Source: an uncultured Actinomycetes bacterium (GTDB taxonomy: Bacteria; Actinomycetota; Actinomycetes; S36-B12). Taken from it: 29,776 bases of DNA. Shown here one piece after another: positions 1-7,881 of the stretch; the first letter of the stretch is position 1; each line of letters opens with the position of its first letter. Made by a program: the position numbers and the translations under genes. The notes beneath the pieces were generated by a model that did no database searches, had not been told where the DNA came from, and worked only from the letters and a program-made list of their open reading frames with translations. The stretch is taken from positions 1-29,776 of the forward strand of contig CALGTB010000327.1 in NCBI GenBank assembly GCA_937902285.1, given 5' to 3'.

Positions 1-1
1 C

Positions 2-520
2 CAGGAGGCGACTCTGCTGCCGTGGATGACGGCACGGCAGAACGTCGAGCTCGCCCTGAAGCTGTCCAAGGTCCCGCGGTCGGCCCGCACGAGCCGCGCC
101 GACGAGCTCCTCGAGACCGTGCGCCTGGAGGGGTGGGGCGACAAGAGGCCGCACGAGCTCTCGGGCGGCATGCGCCAGCGCGTGGCACTGGCGCGCTGCC
201 TGGCCCAGGACGCCCGGATCGTGCTCATGGACGAGCCGCTGGGCGCCCTCGACGCCATGACCCGCGACCACCTGCACGACGAGATCGAGCACGTAGCGCG
301 CACGCAGGGGCTCAGCGTCATCTTCGTGACGCACAACATGCGCGAGGCGATCCGGCTCGGCGATCGGGTCATCCTCATGGGCAGCCTGCCCGGACGGATC
401 GTCTATGAGGAGCTCATCCCGCTCCCCCATCCCCGGGTCATGGACTCCCCCGAGGTGGCCACGCGGGCCGCCAACCTCACCGCACGTCTCAAGGAGCAGG
501 GGCACACTCATGTCGGCTGA
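2..520 (+). CDS. ABC transporter ATP-binding protein, nitrate/sulfonate/taurine type (5' truncated by window edge)
   Basis: This is the C-terminal part of a nucleotide-binding subunit that would power uptake of a small anion such as nitrate, a sulfonate or taurine together with the next gene. The frame is open from base 2 and begins at the Q-loop (QEATLLPW), so the Walker A and N-terminus lie upstream of the window. Visible motifs are the ABC signature LSGGMRQR, Walker B RIVLMDEPLGALD and the H-loop VIFVTHNMREA. This order and spelling are typical of the SsuB/TauB/NrtD family. The stop codon overlaps the permease start by 11 nt, so the two are translationally coupled. The substrate cannot be told from sequence, and no binding protein is in the window; it may lie upstream. 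Confidence 0.9.
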   Translation, partial: QEATLLPWMTARQNVELALKLSKVPRSARTSRADELLETVRLEGWGDKRPHELSGGMRQRVALARCLAQDARIVLMDEPLGALDAMTRDHLHDEIEHVARTQGLSVIFVTHNMREAIRLGDRVILMGSLPGRIVYEELIPLPHPRVMDSPEVATRAANLTARLKEQGHTHVG

Positions 521-1358
521 CGGAAGCGTCCTGACCCCGGTCGTCGACGAGCCGGCCTCCACGCGCGAGGACGCAGGCCTCGTCCTCAAGGTCTGGGCGT
601 GGCTGTGGCCCAAGCTCCTGGCGATCGTCCTGGTGCTGGTCATCTGGCAGATGGTGGTGTGGTCGGGGTGGCGACCCACCTACGTCCTGCCGTCGCCGGC
701 CGAGACCCTCCAGACCCTGTGGGACATGCTGGGCACCGAGCGCTTCTGGTCAGCACTCCAGACGACCCTCATCCGCGCCGTCATCGGGTTCGCACTGGCC
801 CTCGTGATCGGCACCGCGGTCGGCGTGCTCGTGGCGCGCATCAAGCCGCTGCGGCTCGCCGTCGGCAGCCTCATCACCGGCCTCCAGACGATGCCCTCCA
901 TCGCGTGGTTCCCCCTCGCGATCCTGCTCTTCGGCCTCGACGAGCAGGCGATCCTCTTCGTGGTCGTTCTCGGTGCAGCCCCCAGCATCGCCAACGGCGT
1001 CATCTCCGGCATCGACCACGTGCCCCCCTCATTCGTGCGGCTGGGCAAGGTTCTCGGAGCCGGCACGGTCAGCCTCTATCGCGACATCGTCCTTCCCGCC
1101 GCGATGCCCGCGTACGTGTCCGGCCTCACCCAGGGCTGGGCCTTCGCGTGGCGCAGCCTCATGGCCGGCGAGCTGCTCGTCATCATCGCCGAGAAGCCCT
1201 CACTCGGCGCCAACCTCGAGTTCGCCCGCCAGTTCTCGAAGGCACCGCAGCTCCTCGCCACCATGCTCGTCATCCTCATCATCGGCATGCTCGTCGACGG
1301 GCTGTTCTCCGCCTATGCCCGTCGGATGCGCCGTCGACGTGGCCTCGAGGCCGGGTAG
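510..1358 (+). CDS. ABC transporter permease, SsuC/TauC-like
   Basis: This 282-residue integral membrane subunit is the partner of the preceding ATPase. The ATG at 510 was chosen because it follows an AAGGAG Shine-Dalgarno at 491-496 and overlaps the ATPase stop, the usual coupling in these operons. There are about six hydrophobic segments, starting with LLAIVLVLVIWQMVV near residue 33. The cytoplasmic EAA-type loop that docks on the ATPase is visible as LGAGTVSLYRDIVLPAAMP, in the second half of the protein. The family imports nitrate, sulfonates, taurine or hydroxymethylpyrimidine-type substrates; which one applies here is not determinable. An Rrf2-type regulator follows 73 nt downstream. 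Confidence 0.9.
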   Translation: MSADGSVLTPVVDEPASTREDAGLVLKVWAWLWPKLLAIVLVLVIWQMVVWSGWRPTYVLPSPAETLQTLWDMLGTERFWSALQTTLIRAVIGFALALVIGTAVGVLVARIKPLRLAVGSLITGLQTMPSIAWFPLAILLFGLDEQAILFVVVLGAAPSIANGVISGIDHVPPSFVRLGKVLGAGTVSLYRDIVLPAAMPAYVSGLTQGWAFAWRSLMAGELLVIIAEKPSLGANLEFARQFSKAPQLLATMLVILIIGMLVDGLFSAYARRMRRRRGLEAG

Positions 1359-1419
1359 GAGCCCGAGCATGGATGAGGACGATCGGCGGGTCGTCCGACG
1401 GCGACGCAGGGGGACCAGA

Positions 1420-1425
1420 GAGAAT
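1420..1425 (+). promoter_or_regulatory. -10 element of a leaderless promoter for the Rrf2 gene
   Basis: The hexamer GAGAAT keeps the A2, A4, A5 and T6 positions of TATAAT and ends exactly 6 nt before the ATG at 1432, so transcription would begin at or next to the start codon. No Shine-Dalgarno lies 5-10 nt upstream of that ATG. No convincing -35 is seen. Confidence 0.5.
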
Positions 1426-1431
1426 GCGGGC

Positions 1432-1899
1432 ATGCATGTCTCTGCCAAGGCCGACTACGGCATGCGTGCGCTGCTCGAGCTGGCGGCCGTGTACGAGACG
1501 AACCCGACGCGACTGGTCAAGGGCGAGGCGATCGCGACCGCGCAGGACGTGCCGCTGAAGTTCCTCGAGGGGATCCTTCGCCAGCTCCGGCAGGCCGGCA
1601 TCGTGGCCAGCCAGCGTGGTGCTGAGGGGGGCTACCGGCTCGACCGGAACCCTGCAGAGGTCTCCATCGCCGACGTGGTGCGTGCCCTCGACGGCCCGCT
1701 CGCGGCCGTGCGCGGCCAGCGACCGGAGGATCTGGACTATCACGGGGCGTCGGAGCACCTCCGCGAAGTGTGGGTCGCCGTTCGGGTGTCGATGAGGCAG
1801 GTGCTCGAGCGCATCAGCCTGGCCGACGTCGCGGCCGGCACACTCCCCCAGGACGTCACGGGCCTGCTGGGCGAGCCAGGAGCCTGGCAGCGCCGCTAG
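1432..1899 (+). CDS. Rrf2 family winged-helix transcriptional regulator, cysteine-free
   Basis: This 155-residue DNA-binding regulator begins with the typical Rrf2 opening MHVSAKADYGMRALLEL. The recognition region is VPLKFLEGILRQLRQAGIV, and the wing is SQRGAEGGYRL at about residues 61-71. Rrf2 proteins often bind an Fe-S cluster through three cysteines (IscR, NsrR), but this protein has no cysteine at all, so it cannot sense through such a cluster. It belongs to the cluster-free part of the family (CymR-like in that respect), which can work by protein partner or small ligand. The start at 1432 is supported by a -10-like hexamer 6 nt upstream. It sits after the ABC importer genes and may control them, which is inference. 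Its stop shares the four bases CTAG with the stop of the convergent meaB gene. Confidence 0.88.
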   Translation: MHVSAKADYGMRALLELAAVYETNPTRLVKGEAIATAQDVPLKFLEGILRQLRQAGIVASQRGAEGGYRLDRNPAEVSIADVVRALDGPLAAVRGQRPEDLDYHGASEHLREVWVAVRVSMRQVLERISLADVAAGTLPQDVTGLLGEPGAWQRR

Positions 1900-2861
1900 C
1901 GCGGCGGCCGATCGGCGAGCAGGTCGGTGATGAGGTCGGCGGCCGCAGTGAACGCGTCCGTGCGACCGGCAGCCACCTCGGCCGCCAGGCCGTCGAAGCG
2001 CACCTGACGGTCCCCCACCGCCAGACCTCGGCGAAGCGACGCCAGGGCGATCGCCTCGATCTCGTCTCGCGCACGCTGGATCCGCCGGGCCTCGAGCTGG
2101 CCCGATGCGAGCAGCCACGTCCTGTGGTCATCGAGCGCCGCCATGAGGGCGTCGATCCCCTCACCTGTCGAGGCCACGGTCTTGACCACCGGGGGGATCC
2201 ACGCCTGGCTGCTGCGGTCGCCCAGCGCCACCATGGCGCGCAGCTCGCGAACGGTCGAGTCGGCGCCGTCGCGGTCGGCCTTGTTCACCGCGAAGACGTC
2301 GCCCACCTCGAGGATGCCGGCCTTGGCCGCCTGGATGCCGTCACCCATGCCGGGAGCGAGGAGGACCAGGGTGGTGTCAGCCGAGCCGGCGACCTCGACC
2401 TCGGACTGCCCGACGCCCACCGTCTCGATGAGCACGACGTCGAAGCCCGCGGCGTCGAGCACGCGCAGGGCCTGCGGCGTGGTCGCCGCGAGCCCCCCGA
2501 GATGCCCTCGTGAGGCCATCGACCGGATGAAGACGCCCTCGTCCGTCGCGTGCTGCTGCATGCGGATGCGGTCGCCCAGGAGCGCCCCGCCCGAGAACGG
2601 CGACGAGGGGTCGACGGCCAGCACTCCGACGCGCAGCCCTGCCGCGCGGAACCGGCTGATGATGGCCGACGTGGTCGTCGACTTGCCCACGCCCGGCGAG
2701 CCCGTGATGCCGATGACCCGTGCCGAGCCCGCGGACGAGGCGAGTTCGCGCATCACGTCGGGCACGTCGTCCGAGCCGCTCTCGACGAGCGAGATCAGCC
2801 GGGCGATGTCGCGCGTGCGTCCGGAGCGGGCGCCGTCGACCAGCGGGAGGACCGTGCTCAC
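1896..2861 (-). CDS. meaB: MeaB/ArgK-type GTPase, chaperone of a B12-dependent acyl-CoA mutase
   Basis: This 321-residue G3E-family GTPase protects and reloads adenosylcobalamin in methylmalonyl-CoA-type mutases. The Walker A motif GITGSPGVGKST spans about residues 51-62. The family hallmark AVDPSSPFSGGALLGDRIRM follows at about 82-101, and the guanine-specificity motif is VNKAD. The start is GTG at 2861, 15 nt after the thiolase stop, so it is the second gene of a thiolase-meaB operon. The mutase it would serve is not in the window, but the epimerase and Ccr genes start just across the divergent promoter and an adenosyltransferase lies 13 kb away. The acyl-CoA context (ethylmalonyl-, methylmalonyl- or isobutyryl-CoA mutase) is inferred. 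Confidence 0.93.
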   Translation of the reverse strand: MSTVLPLVDGARSGRTRDIARLISLVESGSDDVPDVMRELASSAGSARVIGITGSPGVGKSTTTSAIISRFRAAGLRVGVLAVDPSSPFSGGALLGDRIRMQQHATDEGVFIRSMASRGHLGGLAATTPQALRVLDAAGFDVVLIETVGVGQSEVEVAGSADTTLVLLAPGMGDGIQAAKAGILEVGDVFAVNKADRDGADSTVRELRAMVALGDRSSQAWIPPVVKTVASTGEGIDALMAALDDHRTWLLASGQLEARRIQRARDEIEAIALASLRRGLAVGDRQVRFDGLAAEVAAGRTDAFTAAADLITDLLADRPPR

Positions 2862-2876
2862 GGGTGGCCGGGGCGC

Positions 2877-4073
2877 CTAGGCGCCGGGGACCCGGACGAG
2901 CAGGGCATCGCCCTGCCCGCCGCCGCCGCACAGGGCCGCGGCTCCGACGCCTCCGCCGCGGCGCTTCAGCTCGAGCGCCAGGTGGAGAACGATGCGGGCA
3001 CCCGACATGCCGACGGGATGGCCCAGGGCGATGGCACCGCCGTTGACATTGACGATGTCATCGGAGACCTCGAGCGAGCGCATGGACACGATGCCGACTG
3101 CGGCGAAGGCCTCGTTGAGCTCGAACAGGTCGACGTCGGAGACGGCGATGCCCTCCTTGGCGCAGGCCTTCTTGATGGCGTTCGCGGGCTGCTCCTGCAG
3201 CGAGGCATCCGGGCCGGCCACCACGCCGTGAGCCCCGATCTCGGCCAGCCAGGTGAGTCCCAGCTCCTCCGCCTTCGCCCGGCTCATGACGACGACGGCA
3301 GCCGCACCATCGGAGATCTGCGAGGCATTGCCGGCCGTGATGGTGCCGTCCTTGGCGAAGGCCGGCCGGAGCCCCGCCAGCGAGGCAGGCGTCGTCTCGG
3401 CCCTGATGCCCTCGTCGGCCGACACGATGATCGGGTCGCCCTTGCGCTGCGGGACGCTGACCGGAGCGATCTCCTCTGCGAACACGCCAGCCTCGGCCGC
3501 AGCGGCGGCACGCTGGTGGGACTGCGCGCTGAAGGCGTCCTGCTCCTCGCGGGTGAGGGAGTAGCGGGCGTTGTGCCGCTCGGTGCTCTCGCCCATCGCG
3601 CACTCGTCGAAGGCGCAGGTCAGTGCGTCGAACGACATCGAGTCGATCATGGTCCAGTCGCCGAACTTCACTCCGTCACGCGAGCCGGAGAGCAGGTGCG
3701 GTGCGTTGGTCATCGACTCCATGCCGCCGGCGACCACGATGTCGAACTCGCCGGCCCGGATGAGCTGGTCGGCGAGGGCGATCGCGTCGATGCCCGACAG
3801 GCACACCTTGTTGATGGTCAGGGCAGGAACGTCCATGGGGATGCCGGCGGCGACCGCGGCCTGGCGCGCGGTGATCTGGCCGGCTCCCGCCTGGAGCACC
3901 TGGCCCATGATCACGTAGTCGACCTGGTCCGGCGCCACGCCCGATCGCTCGAGGGCGGCCTTGATGGCCACTCCGCCGAGGTCGGCACCGCTGAACGACT
4001 TGAGCGATCCCTGCAAGCGCCCCATCGGGGTGCGTGCGCCTGCGACGATGACCGACCCGTTCGAGAACGACAT
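2877..4073 (-). CDS. acetyl-CoA C-acetyltransferase (thiolase)
   Basis: This 398-residue thiolase condenses two acetyl-CoA to acetoacetyl-CoA or runs the reverse cleavage. The acylated nucleophile is Cys91 in INKVCLSGID. The C-terminal catalytic motifs are ELNEAFAAV, GHPVGMSGAR with the general-base His, and ALCGGGGQGDA with the second catalytic Cys. The length is normal for the family (about 390-400). The ATG at 4073 is preceded by an AGGGA Shine-Dalgarno, and the gene is divergent from mce across 51 bp. Being first in an operon with meaB, and opposite mce-ccr, points to feeding the crotonyl-CoA carboxylation route rather than only beta-oxidation. Broader-chain thiolase activity cannot be excluded. 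Confidence 0.93.
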   Translation of the reverse strand: MSFSNGSVIVAGARTPMGRLQGSLKSFSGADLGGVAIKAALERSGVAPDQVDYVIMGQVLQAGAGQITARQAAVAAGIPMDVPALTINKVCLSGIDAIALADQLIRAGEFDIVVAGGMESMTNAPHLLSGSRDGVKFGDWTMIDSMSFDALTCAFDECAMGESTERHNARYSLTREEQDAFSAQSHQRAAAAAEAGVFAEEIAPVSVPQRKGDPIIVSADEGIRAETTPASLAGLRPAFAKDGTITAGNASQISDGAAAVVVMSRAKAEELGLTWLAEIGAHGVVAGPDASLQEQPANAIKKACAKEGIAVSDVDLFELNEAFAAVGIVSMRSLEVSDDIVNVNGGAIALGHPVGMSGARIVLHLALELKRRGGGVGAAALCGGGGQGDALLVRVPGA

Positions 4074-4124
4074 GTGAGTTCCCTACCTCTGCTCAGCGAC
4101 CACTGGTTCGATGGTGACAACATA
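4074..4124. promoter_or_regulatory. Divergent promoter region between thiolase-meaB and mce-ccr operons
   Basis: These 51 bp separate the two divergent starts, so both promoters must overlap here or reach into the genes. On the plus strand the string CATAAT (4121-4126) resembles a -10 but overlaps the first mce ATG, while GGTGA at 4113-4117 fits an anti-SD match for the ATG at 4125. On the minus strand AGGGA lies just upstream of the thiolase ATG. The shared region implies co-regulation of the two halves of the acyl-CoA module. No clear operator dyad is visible. Confidence 0.45.
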
Positions 4125-4571
4125 ATGCCCATGGAATCCCTGCTGACGCGCATCGACCACGTCGGGATCGCGGTCCCGGACCTCGACGAGGCCATCTCCT
4201 TCTACGGCCGTGCCTTCGGCCTCTCGGTGCTCCACGAGGAGGTGAACGAGCGGCAGGGCGTCCGCGAGGCCATGCTCGGGGTCGGCGACTCCGGGTCCTG
4301 CATCCAGCTGCTGGCACCCCTGACCCCCGAGTCCACGATCGCCAAGTTCCTCGACAAGTCGGGCCCCGGCATCCAGCAGATCGCCTACGGCGTCGACGAC
4401 GTGGAGGCGGCGGCAGCCACGCTGCGGGCCGCAGGGGTGCGGGTGCTCTACGACACGGCCCAGGTGGGCACGGCGGGCTCCCTCGTCAACTTCTGCCACC
4501 CGAAGGACTGCGGCGGCGTGCTCATCGAGCTCGTCCAGGCGGCACCGAACGGAGGACACGCTCATGAGTGA
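4125..4571 (+). CDS. mce: methylmalonyl-/ethylmalonyl-CoA epimerase
   Basis: This 148-residue vicinal-oxygen-chelate (glyoxalase-fold) protein interconverts the 2R and 2S epimers of methylmalonyl-CoA, and often ethylmalonyl-CoA. Family features are IDHVGIAVPDLDEAISFYG, the substrate-loop region EEVNERQGVREAML, IQLLAPL, and the C-terminal VLIELVQ. By comparison with the Propionibacterium enzyme the metal ligands are His (IDHVG), Gln (CIQLL), His and Glu (LIELV). The third position reads GIQQIAYG here, so the expected His-His pair is Gln-Gln. The ATG at 4125 has GGTGA 7 nt upstream; an ATG at 4131 is the alternative. The 3' end overlaps ccr by 8 nt, so the two are co-translated. Confidence 0.9.
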   Translation: MPMESLLTRIDHVGIAVPDLDEAISFYGRAFGLSVLHEEVNERQGVREAMLGVGDSGSCIQLLAPLTPESTIAKFLDKSGPGIQQIAYGVDDVEAAAATLRAAGVRVLYDTAQVGTAGSLVNFCHPKDCGGVLIELVQAAPNGGHAHE

Positions 4572-5922
4572 CGCCGACCGCGCGGACATCGAGCGCATCC
4601 GCACGGCGATCCTCGAGGACGCCCCGGCCGAGGAGTTCGCCTCCCTCACGATCCCGGCCTCCTACCGCGCGGTGACCGTGCACAAGGACGAGGCGTCGAT
4701 GTTCGACGGGATGCCGTCGCGCGACAAGGACCCGCGCCAGTCGATCCACGTCGAGGAGGTGCCGCTGCCGCCGCTGGCCGCCGGTGAGGCCCTCATCGCG
4801 GTGATGGCGTCGAGCATCAACTACAACACGGTCTGGACGAGCATCTTCGAGCCCGTGTCGACATTCGGCTTCCTCGAGCGCTACGGCCGCAGCCACCCGG
4901 ACGCCCTGCGCCACGACCTGCCCTACCACGTGATCGGCTCCGATGCCGCCGGCGTCGTGCTGCGCACCGGTCCCGGCGTGAGCGCGTGGAAGCCCGGCGA
5001 CAAGGTCGTGGCCCACTGCCTGAGCGTCGAGCTCGAGTCCCCGCTCGGGCACAACGACACGATGCTCGACCCTGAGCAGCGCATCTGGGGCTTCGAGACG
5101 AACTTCGGCGGGCTCGCCGAGCTGGCCATCGTCAAGTCCAACCAGCTCATGCCGAAGCCGGCGCACCTCACCTGGGAGGAGGCCGCCTCGCCCGGCCTCG
5201 TCAACTCCACCGCCTACCGCCAGCTGGTGTCGCGCAACGGAGCAGGCATGAAGCAGGGCGACGTCGTCCTCATCTGGGGTGCCTCCGGCGGCCTGGGCTC
5301 CTACGCCACGCAGTACGCGCTCAACGGCGGCGCCATCCCCGTGTGCGTGGTGTCGAGCCCGGAGAAGGCCGACCTCGTGCGCGCCATGGGCGCCGACCTC
5401 GTGATCGACCGCAGCGCCGAGGGCTACCGGTTCTGGAAGGACGAGCAGACCCAGGACCCCAAGGAATGGCAGCGCCTGGGCAAGAAGATCCGCGAGCTCA
5501 CCGGCGGAGACGACCCGGACATCGTGTTCGAGCACCCGGGGCGCGAGACGTTCGGCGCCAGCGTCTACGTGGCGCGCAAGGGCGGCACCATCGTCACCTG
5601 CGCCTCCACCTCCGGCTTCATGCACGAGTACGACAACCGCTACCTCTGGATGAACCTCAAGAGGATCATCGGCAGCCACTTCGCGAACTACCGGGAGGCC
5701 CACGAGGCGAACCGGCTCATCGCCCGCGGCATGATCCACCCCACGGTGTCCCAGTGCTTCCCGCTCGAGGAGGCCGGTGAGGCCGCGTACCAGGTGCACC
5801 GCAACTTCCATCAGGGGAAGGTCGGCGTCCTCGCCCTCGCGCCCAGCGAGGGCCTCGGGGTCTCCGACCCCGCGTTCCGGGCCCTCCACATCGACGAGAT
5901 CAACCGATTCCGGGAGTCGTGA
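4564..5922 (+). CDS. ccrA: crotonyl-CoA carboxylase/reductase
   Basis: This 452-residue medium-chain dehydrogenase/reductase superfamily enzyme catalyses NADPH-dependent reductive carboxylation of crotonyl-CoA to ethylmalonyl-CoA. The four CO2-pocket residues described for the Kitasatospora enzyme can be matched: Asn88 (INYNTVW), Phe177-Glu178 (WGFETNFGG) and His354 (GFMHEYDN). The nucleotide-binding turn is WGASGGLGSYATQ at about 238-250. Length and motifs are normal for Ccr and exclude a simple quinone oxidoreductase. A GGAGGA Shine-Dalgarno about 8 nt upstream and the overlap with mce support the ATG at 4564. The product supplies ethylmalonyl-CoA either to the ethylmalonyl-CoA pathway for C2 assimilation or as a polyketide extender unit; the mce and meaB neighbours favour the former. 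Confidence 0.96.
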   Translation: MSDADRADIERIRTAILEDAPAEEFASLTIPASYRAVTVHKDEASMFDGMPSRDKDPRQSIHVEEVPLPPLAAGEALIAVMASSINYNTVWTSIFEPVSTFGFLERYGRSHPDALRHDLPYHVIGSDAAGVVLRTGPGVSAWKPGDKVVAHCLSVELESPLGHNDTMLDPEQRIWGFETNFGGLAELAIVKSNQLMPKPAHLTWEEAASPGLVNSTAYRQLVSRNGAGMKQGDVVLIWGASGGLGSYATQYALNGGAIPVCVVSSPEKADLVRAMGADLVIDRSAEGYRFWKDEQTQDPKEWQRLGKKIRELTGGDDPDIVFEHPGRETFGASVYVARKGGTIVTCASTSGFMHEYDNRYLWMNLKRIIGSHFANYREAHEANRLIARGMIHPTVSQCFPLEEAGEAAYQVHRNFHQGKVGVLALAPSEGLGVSDPAFRALHIDEINRFRES

Positions 5923-5940
5923 GGCGAACATCTGCTCACG

Positions 5941-5946
5941 TAGCAT
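5941..5946 (+). promoter_or_regulatory. -10 element of a leaderless promoter for the acyltransferase
   Basis: TAGCAT fits the actinobacterial TAnnnT consensus and ends exactly 6 nt before the GTG at 5953. There is no Shine-Dalgarno in the 30-bp gap after ccr. A transcript starting at the GTG is predicted. Confidence 0.6.
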
Positions 5947-5952
5947 GACGGC

Positions 5953-7863
5953 GTGACCACCACGCCGCTCCCCCGCGAGAGCGTGCCGTGGCTGCTCGAC
6001 CGGGGGCGCCGCAAGGGCGAGATGGGCTATCTGCCCGGCCTCGACGGGGTGCGTGCGCTCGCCGTCATCGGCGTCCTCCTCTACCACGCCGATCTCACCT
6101 GGATCCGCGGCGGGTTCCTGGGCGTCGACGTCTTCTTCGTGCTGAGCGGCTTCCTCATCACGACGCTCATCCTCGAGGAGTACGAGCGCTCGGACGGCAT
6201 CGACTTCAAGCGGTTCTACCTCGGGCGCGCCCGTCGGCTCCTGCCCGCCCTCGTGCTCATGCTCGCCGTGGTCGCCGTGGCGGCAGCCTTCTTCTACCGC
6301 GATGTCGCGTCCCAGGTGCGCAGCGACATCGTCGCCTCGATCTTCTACGTCAACAACTGGTGGTACATCGTCGCCGACCAGTCGTACTTCGAGTTCATCG
6401 GCCGACCCCCGCTGCTCAAGCACCTGTGGTCGCTCGCCGTCGAGGAGCAGTTCTACCTCGTGTGGCCGGCCATCGCCTTCCTCGTCATGCGCCGGTCAGG
6501 GCGTCGGGGCGTCCGGCTCACTGCCCTCGGCCTCGCCCTGCTGTCGACCGCCTGGATGATCTGGCTGGCGACCTCCAACGGCTACCCCGAGTACGCCGAC
6601 CCGAGTCGCGCATACTTCGGCACCGACTCGCACGCGATGGGCCTGCTCATCGGTGCCGCCCTCGCGACCTTCTGGCGGCCCGGCCGCCTCAGCAAGACCC
6701 TGCCGACCGGCGGCGTCGTCATCATCACCGGAACCGGCCTGGCCGCGCTCGCGGGGGTCATCTGGTTCTTCGTCGCCGTCGGGGAGTTCACCCCGTGGAT
6801 GTACCGCGGCGGCTTCCTCCTGCTGGCCCTCATCGTGGCAGTCCTCATCGCCATGGCCAGCCATCCCGCGTCGCCGCTGGGCCGGTGGATGGGGACGCAG
6901 CCCTGGCGCTACATCGGCCAGCGCTCGTACGGGCTGTACCTGTGGCACTGGCCGATCTTCATGGTGACGCGACCGGGCCTCGACACGCCCCTCGACGGCA
7001 TCCCGCTCCTCATCGTCCGGCTCGCCCTGACCTTCGCCATCGCCGAGCTCAGCTTCCGCTTCGTCGAGATGCCGATCCGCCGCGGCGCCATCGACCGCTG
7101 GGTGCGGGCGTGGCGGGAGTCGACGGGCGCCGAGCACCGTCGCCGGTCACGTCGCGGCGGCGCCGTGATCGCCACGGCGGTCGCCGGCATCCTCGTGGTC
7201 GGCGGCGTCCTGGCCACGGCGCCCGCTCCCACCGCGGCGACGGGCCTTGCACCCGACGTGGCCGAGGCCATCGGCATCACCGACGGCGGCCCCACCGAGG
7301 TCTCCATCGATGCCGACCCCACGTCATCCCCCGGCGCCACGTCGAGCGCGTCCCCCGAGCCCTCTCCCACCGGAGCCAGCGCCACCCCGGTGAACGAGAA
7401 CGGCACGCTCAGCGCCATCGGCGACTCCGTCATGCTCGGCGCGCGCAACACGCTCACCGACGTCATCCCCGGAGCCCGCGTCGATGCAGCCGTCTCGCGC
7501 TTCCCGGGGGCGTTCGTCGGGCGGATCAAGAAGCTCAAGGCCCGCGACCGCCTCGCCGACATCGTGGTGCTCCATCCCGTGACGAACGGCGTCCTCCCCG
7601 AGGCCATGATGCGGGAGATGCTCGACCTGCTGGCGGAGTCCGAGCGCGTCGTCGTGGTGAACGCCGCCGTGCCGCGACCATGGGAAGGGCCCAACAACGA
7701 TGCCATCGATGCCGCGGTCAAGGACTACCCCAACGCGGTCATCGCGGACTGGAACGCTGCCGCGGAGGGGCATCCGGAGTACTTCGTGTCGGACGGCGTG
7801 CACCTCACCAGCGCCGGGGCCAAGGCCTACGCGAAGCTGATCAAGAAGGCTGCCGGGCTGTGA
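5953..7863 (+). CDS. membrane O-acyltransferase (OafA-like, acyltransferase 3) with C-terminal SGNH domain
   Basis: This 636-residue membrane enzyme is predicted to transfer acetyl or another acyl group onto an extracytoplasmic glycan. The acyltransferase-3 part covers about residues 24-380 with some ten hydrophobic helices. It has the family motifs YLPGLDGVRALAV, LLYHADLTWIRGGFLGVD, FFVLSGFLITTLIL and RFYLGRARRLLPAL. After one more helix and a Pro/Ser/Thr-rich linker (about 440-480) comes an SGNH-hydrolase-like domain with GDSVM near residue 490 and DGVHLTSAG near 614, which keeps the Ser, Asp and His positions. The GTG start is supported by a TAnnnT element 6 nt upstream. The acceptor (peptidoglycan, arabinogalactan-like or secondary wall polymer) is unknown; adjacent genes give no hint. 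The end is convergent with a hydrolase gene, 18 bp apart. Confidence 0.88.
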   Translation: MTTTPLPRESVPWLLDRGRRKGEMGYLPGLDGVRALAVIGVLLYHADLTWIRGGFLGVDVFFVLSGFLITTLILEEYERSDGIDFKRFYLGRARRLLPALVLMLAVVAVAAAFFYRDVASQVRSDIVASIFYVNNWWYIVADQSYFEFIGRPPLLKHLWSLAVEEQFYLVWPAIAFLVMRRSGRRGVRLTALGLALLSTAWMIWLATSNGYPEYADPSRAYFGTDSHAMGLLIGAALATFWRPGRLSKTLPTGGVVIITGTGLAALAGVIWFFVAVGEFTPWMYRGGFLLLALIVAVLIAMASHPASPLGRWMGTQPWRYIGQRSYGLYLWHWPIFMVTRPGLDTPLDGIPLLIVRLALTFAIAELSFRFVEMPIRRGAIDRWVRAWRESTGAEHRRRSRRGGAVIATAVAGILVVGGVLATAPAPTAATGLAPDVAEAIGITDGGPTEVSIDADPTSSPGATSSASPEPSPTGASATPVNENGTLSAIGDSVMLGARNTLTDVIPGARVDAAVSRFPGAFVGRIKKLKARDRLADIVVLHPVTNGVLPEAMMREMLDLLAESERVVVVNAAVPRPWEGPNNDAIDAAVKDYPNAVIADWNAAAEGHPEYFVSDGVHLTSAGAKAYAKLIKKAAGL

Positions 7864-7881
7864 CCTGCCCGACGAACCCGA

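Noticed and set aside
1377..1396. Small stem (GGACGA/TCGTCC) between the permease and the Rrf2 gene, as a terminator or operator
   Set aside because: It is only 6 bp with an 8-nt loop and no U-tract, which is common by chance at this GC content.
4121..4126. CATAAT before mce as another leaderless -10
   Set aside because: It overlaps the ATG at 4125 and lies only 4 nt before the ATG at 4131, whereas the other cases all have 6 nt. A GGTGA anti-SD match upstream of 4125 explains the start better.
2550..4571. A very long open frame on the plus strand spanning the thiolase and meaB genes
   Set aside because: It is antisense to clear thiolase and MeaB coding sequence. Only its last part (from 4125) is a real gene, mce. 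Long antisense frames are expected in high-GC DNA.
4522..6423. Long minus-strand open frame opposite ccr and the acyltransferase
   Set aside because: It is a low-complexity, charged shadow of two well-supported plus-strand genes with no recognisable domain.
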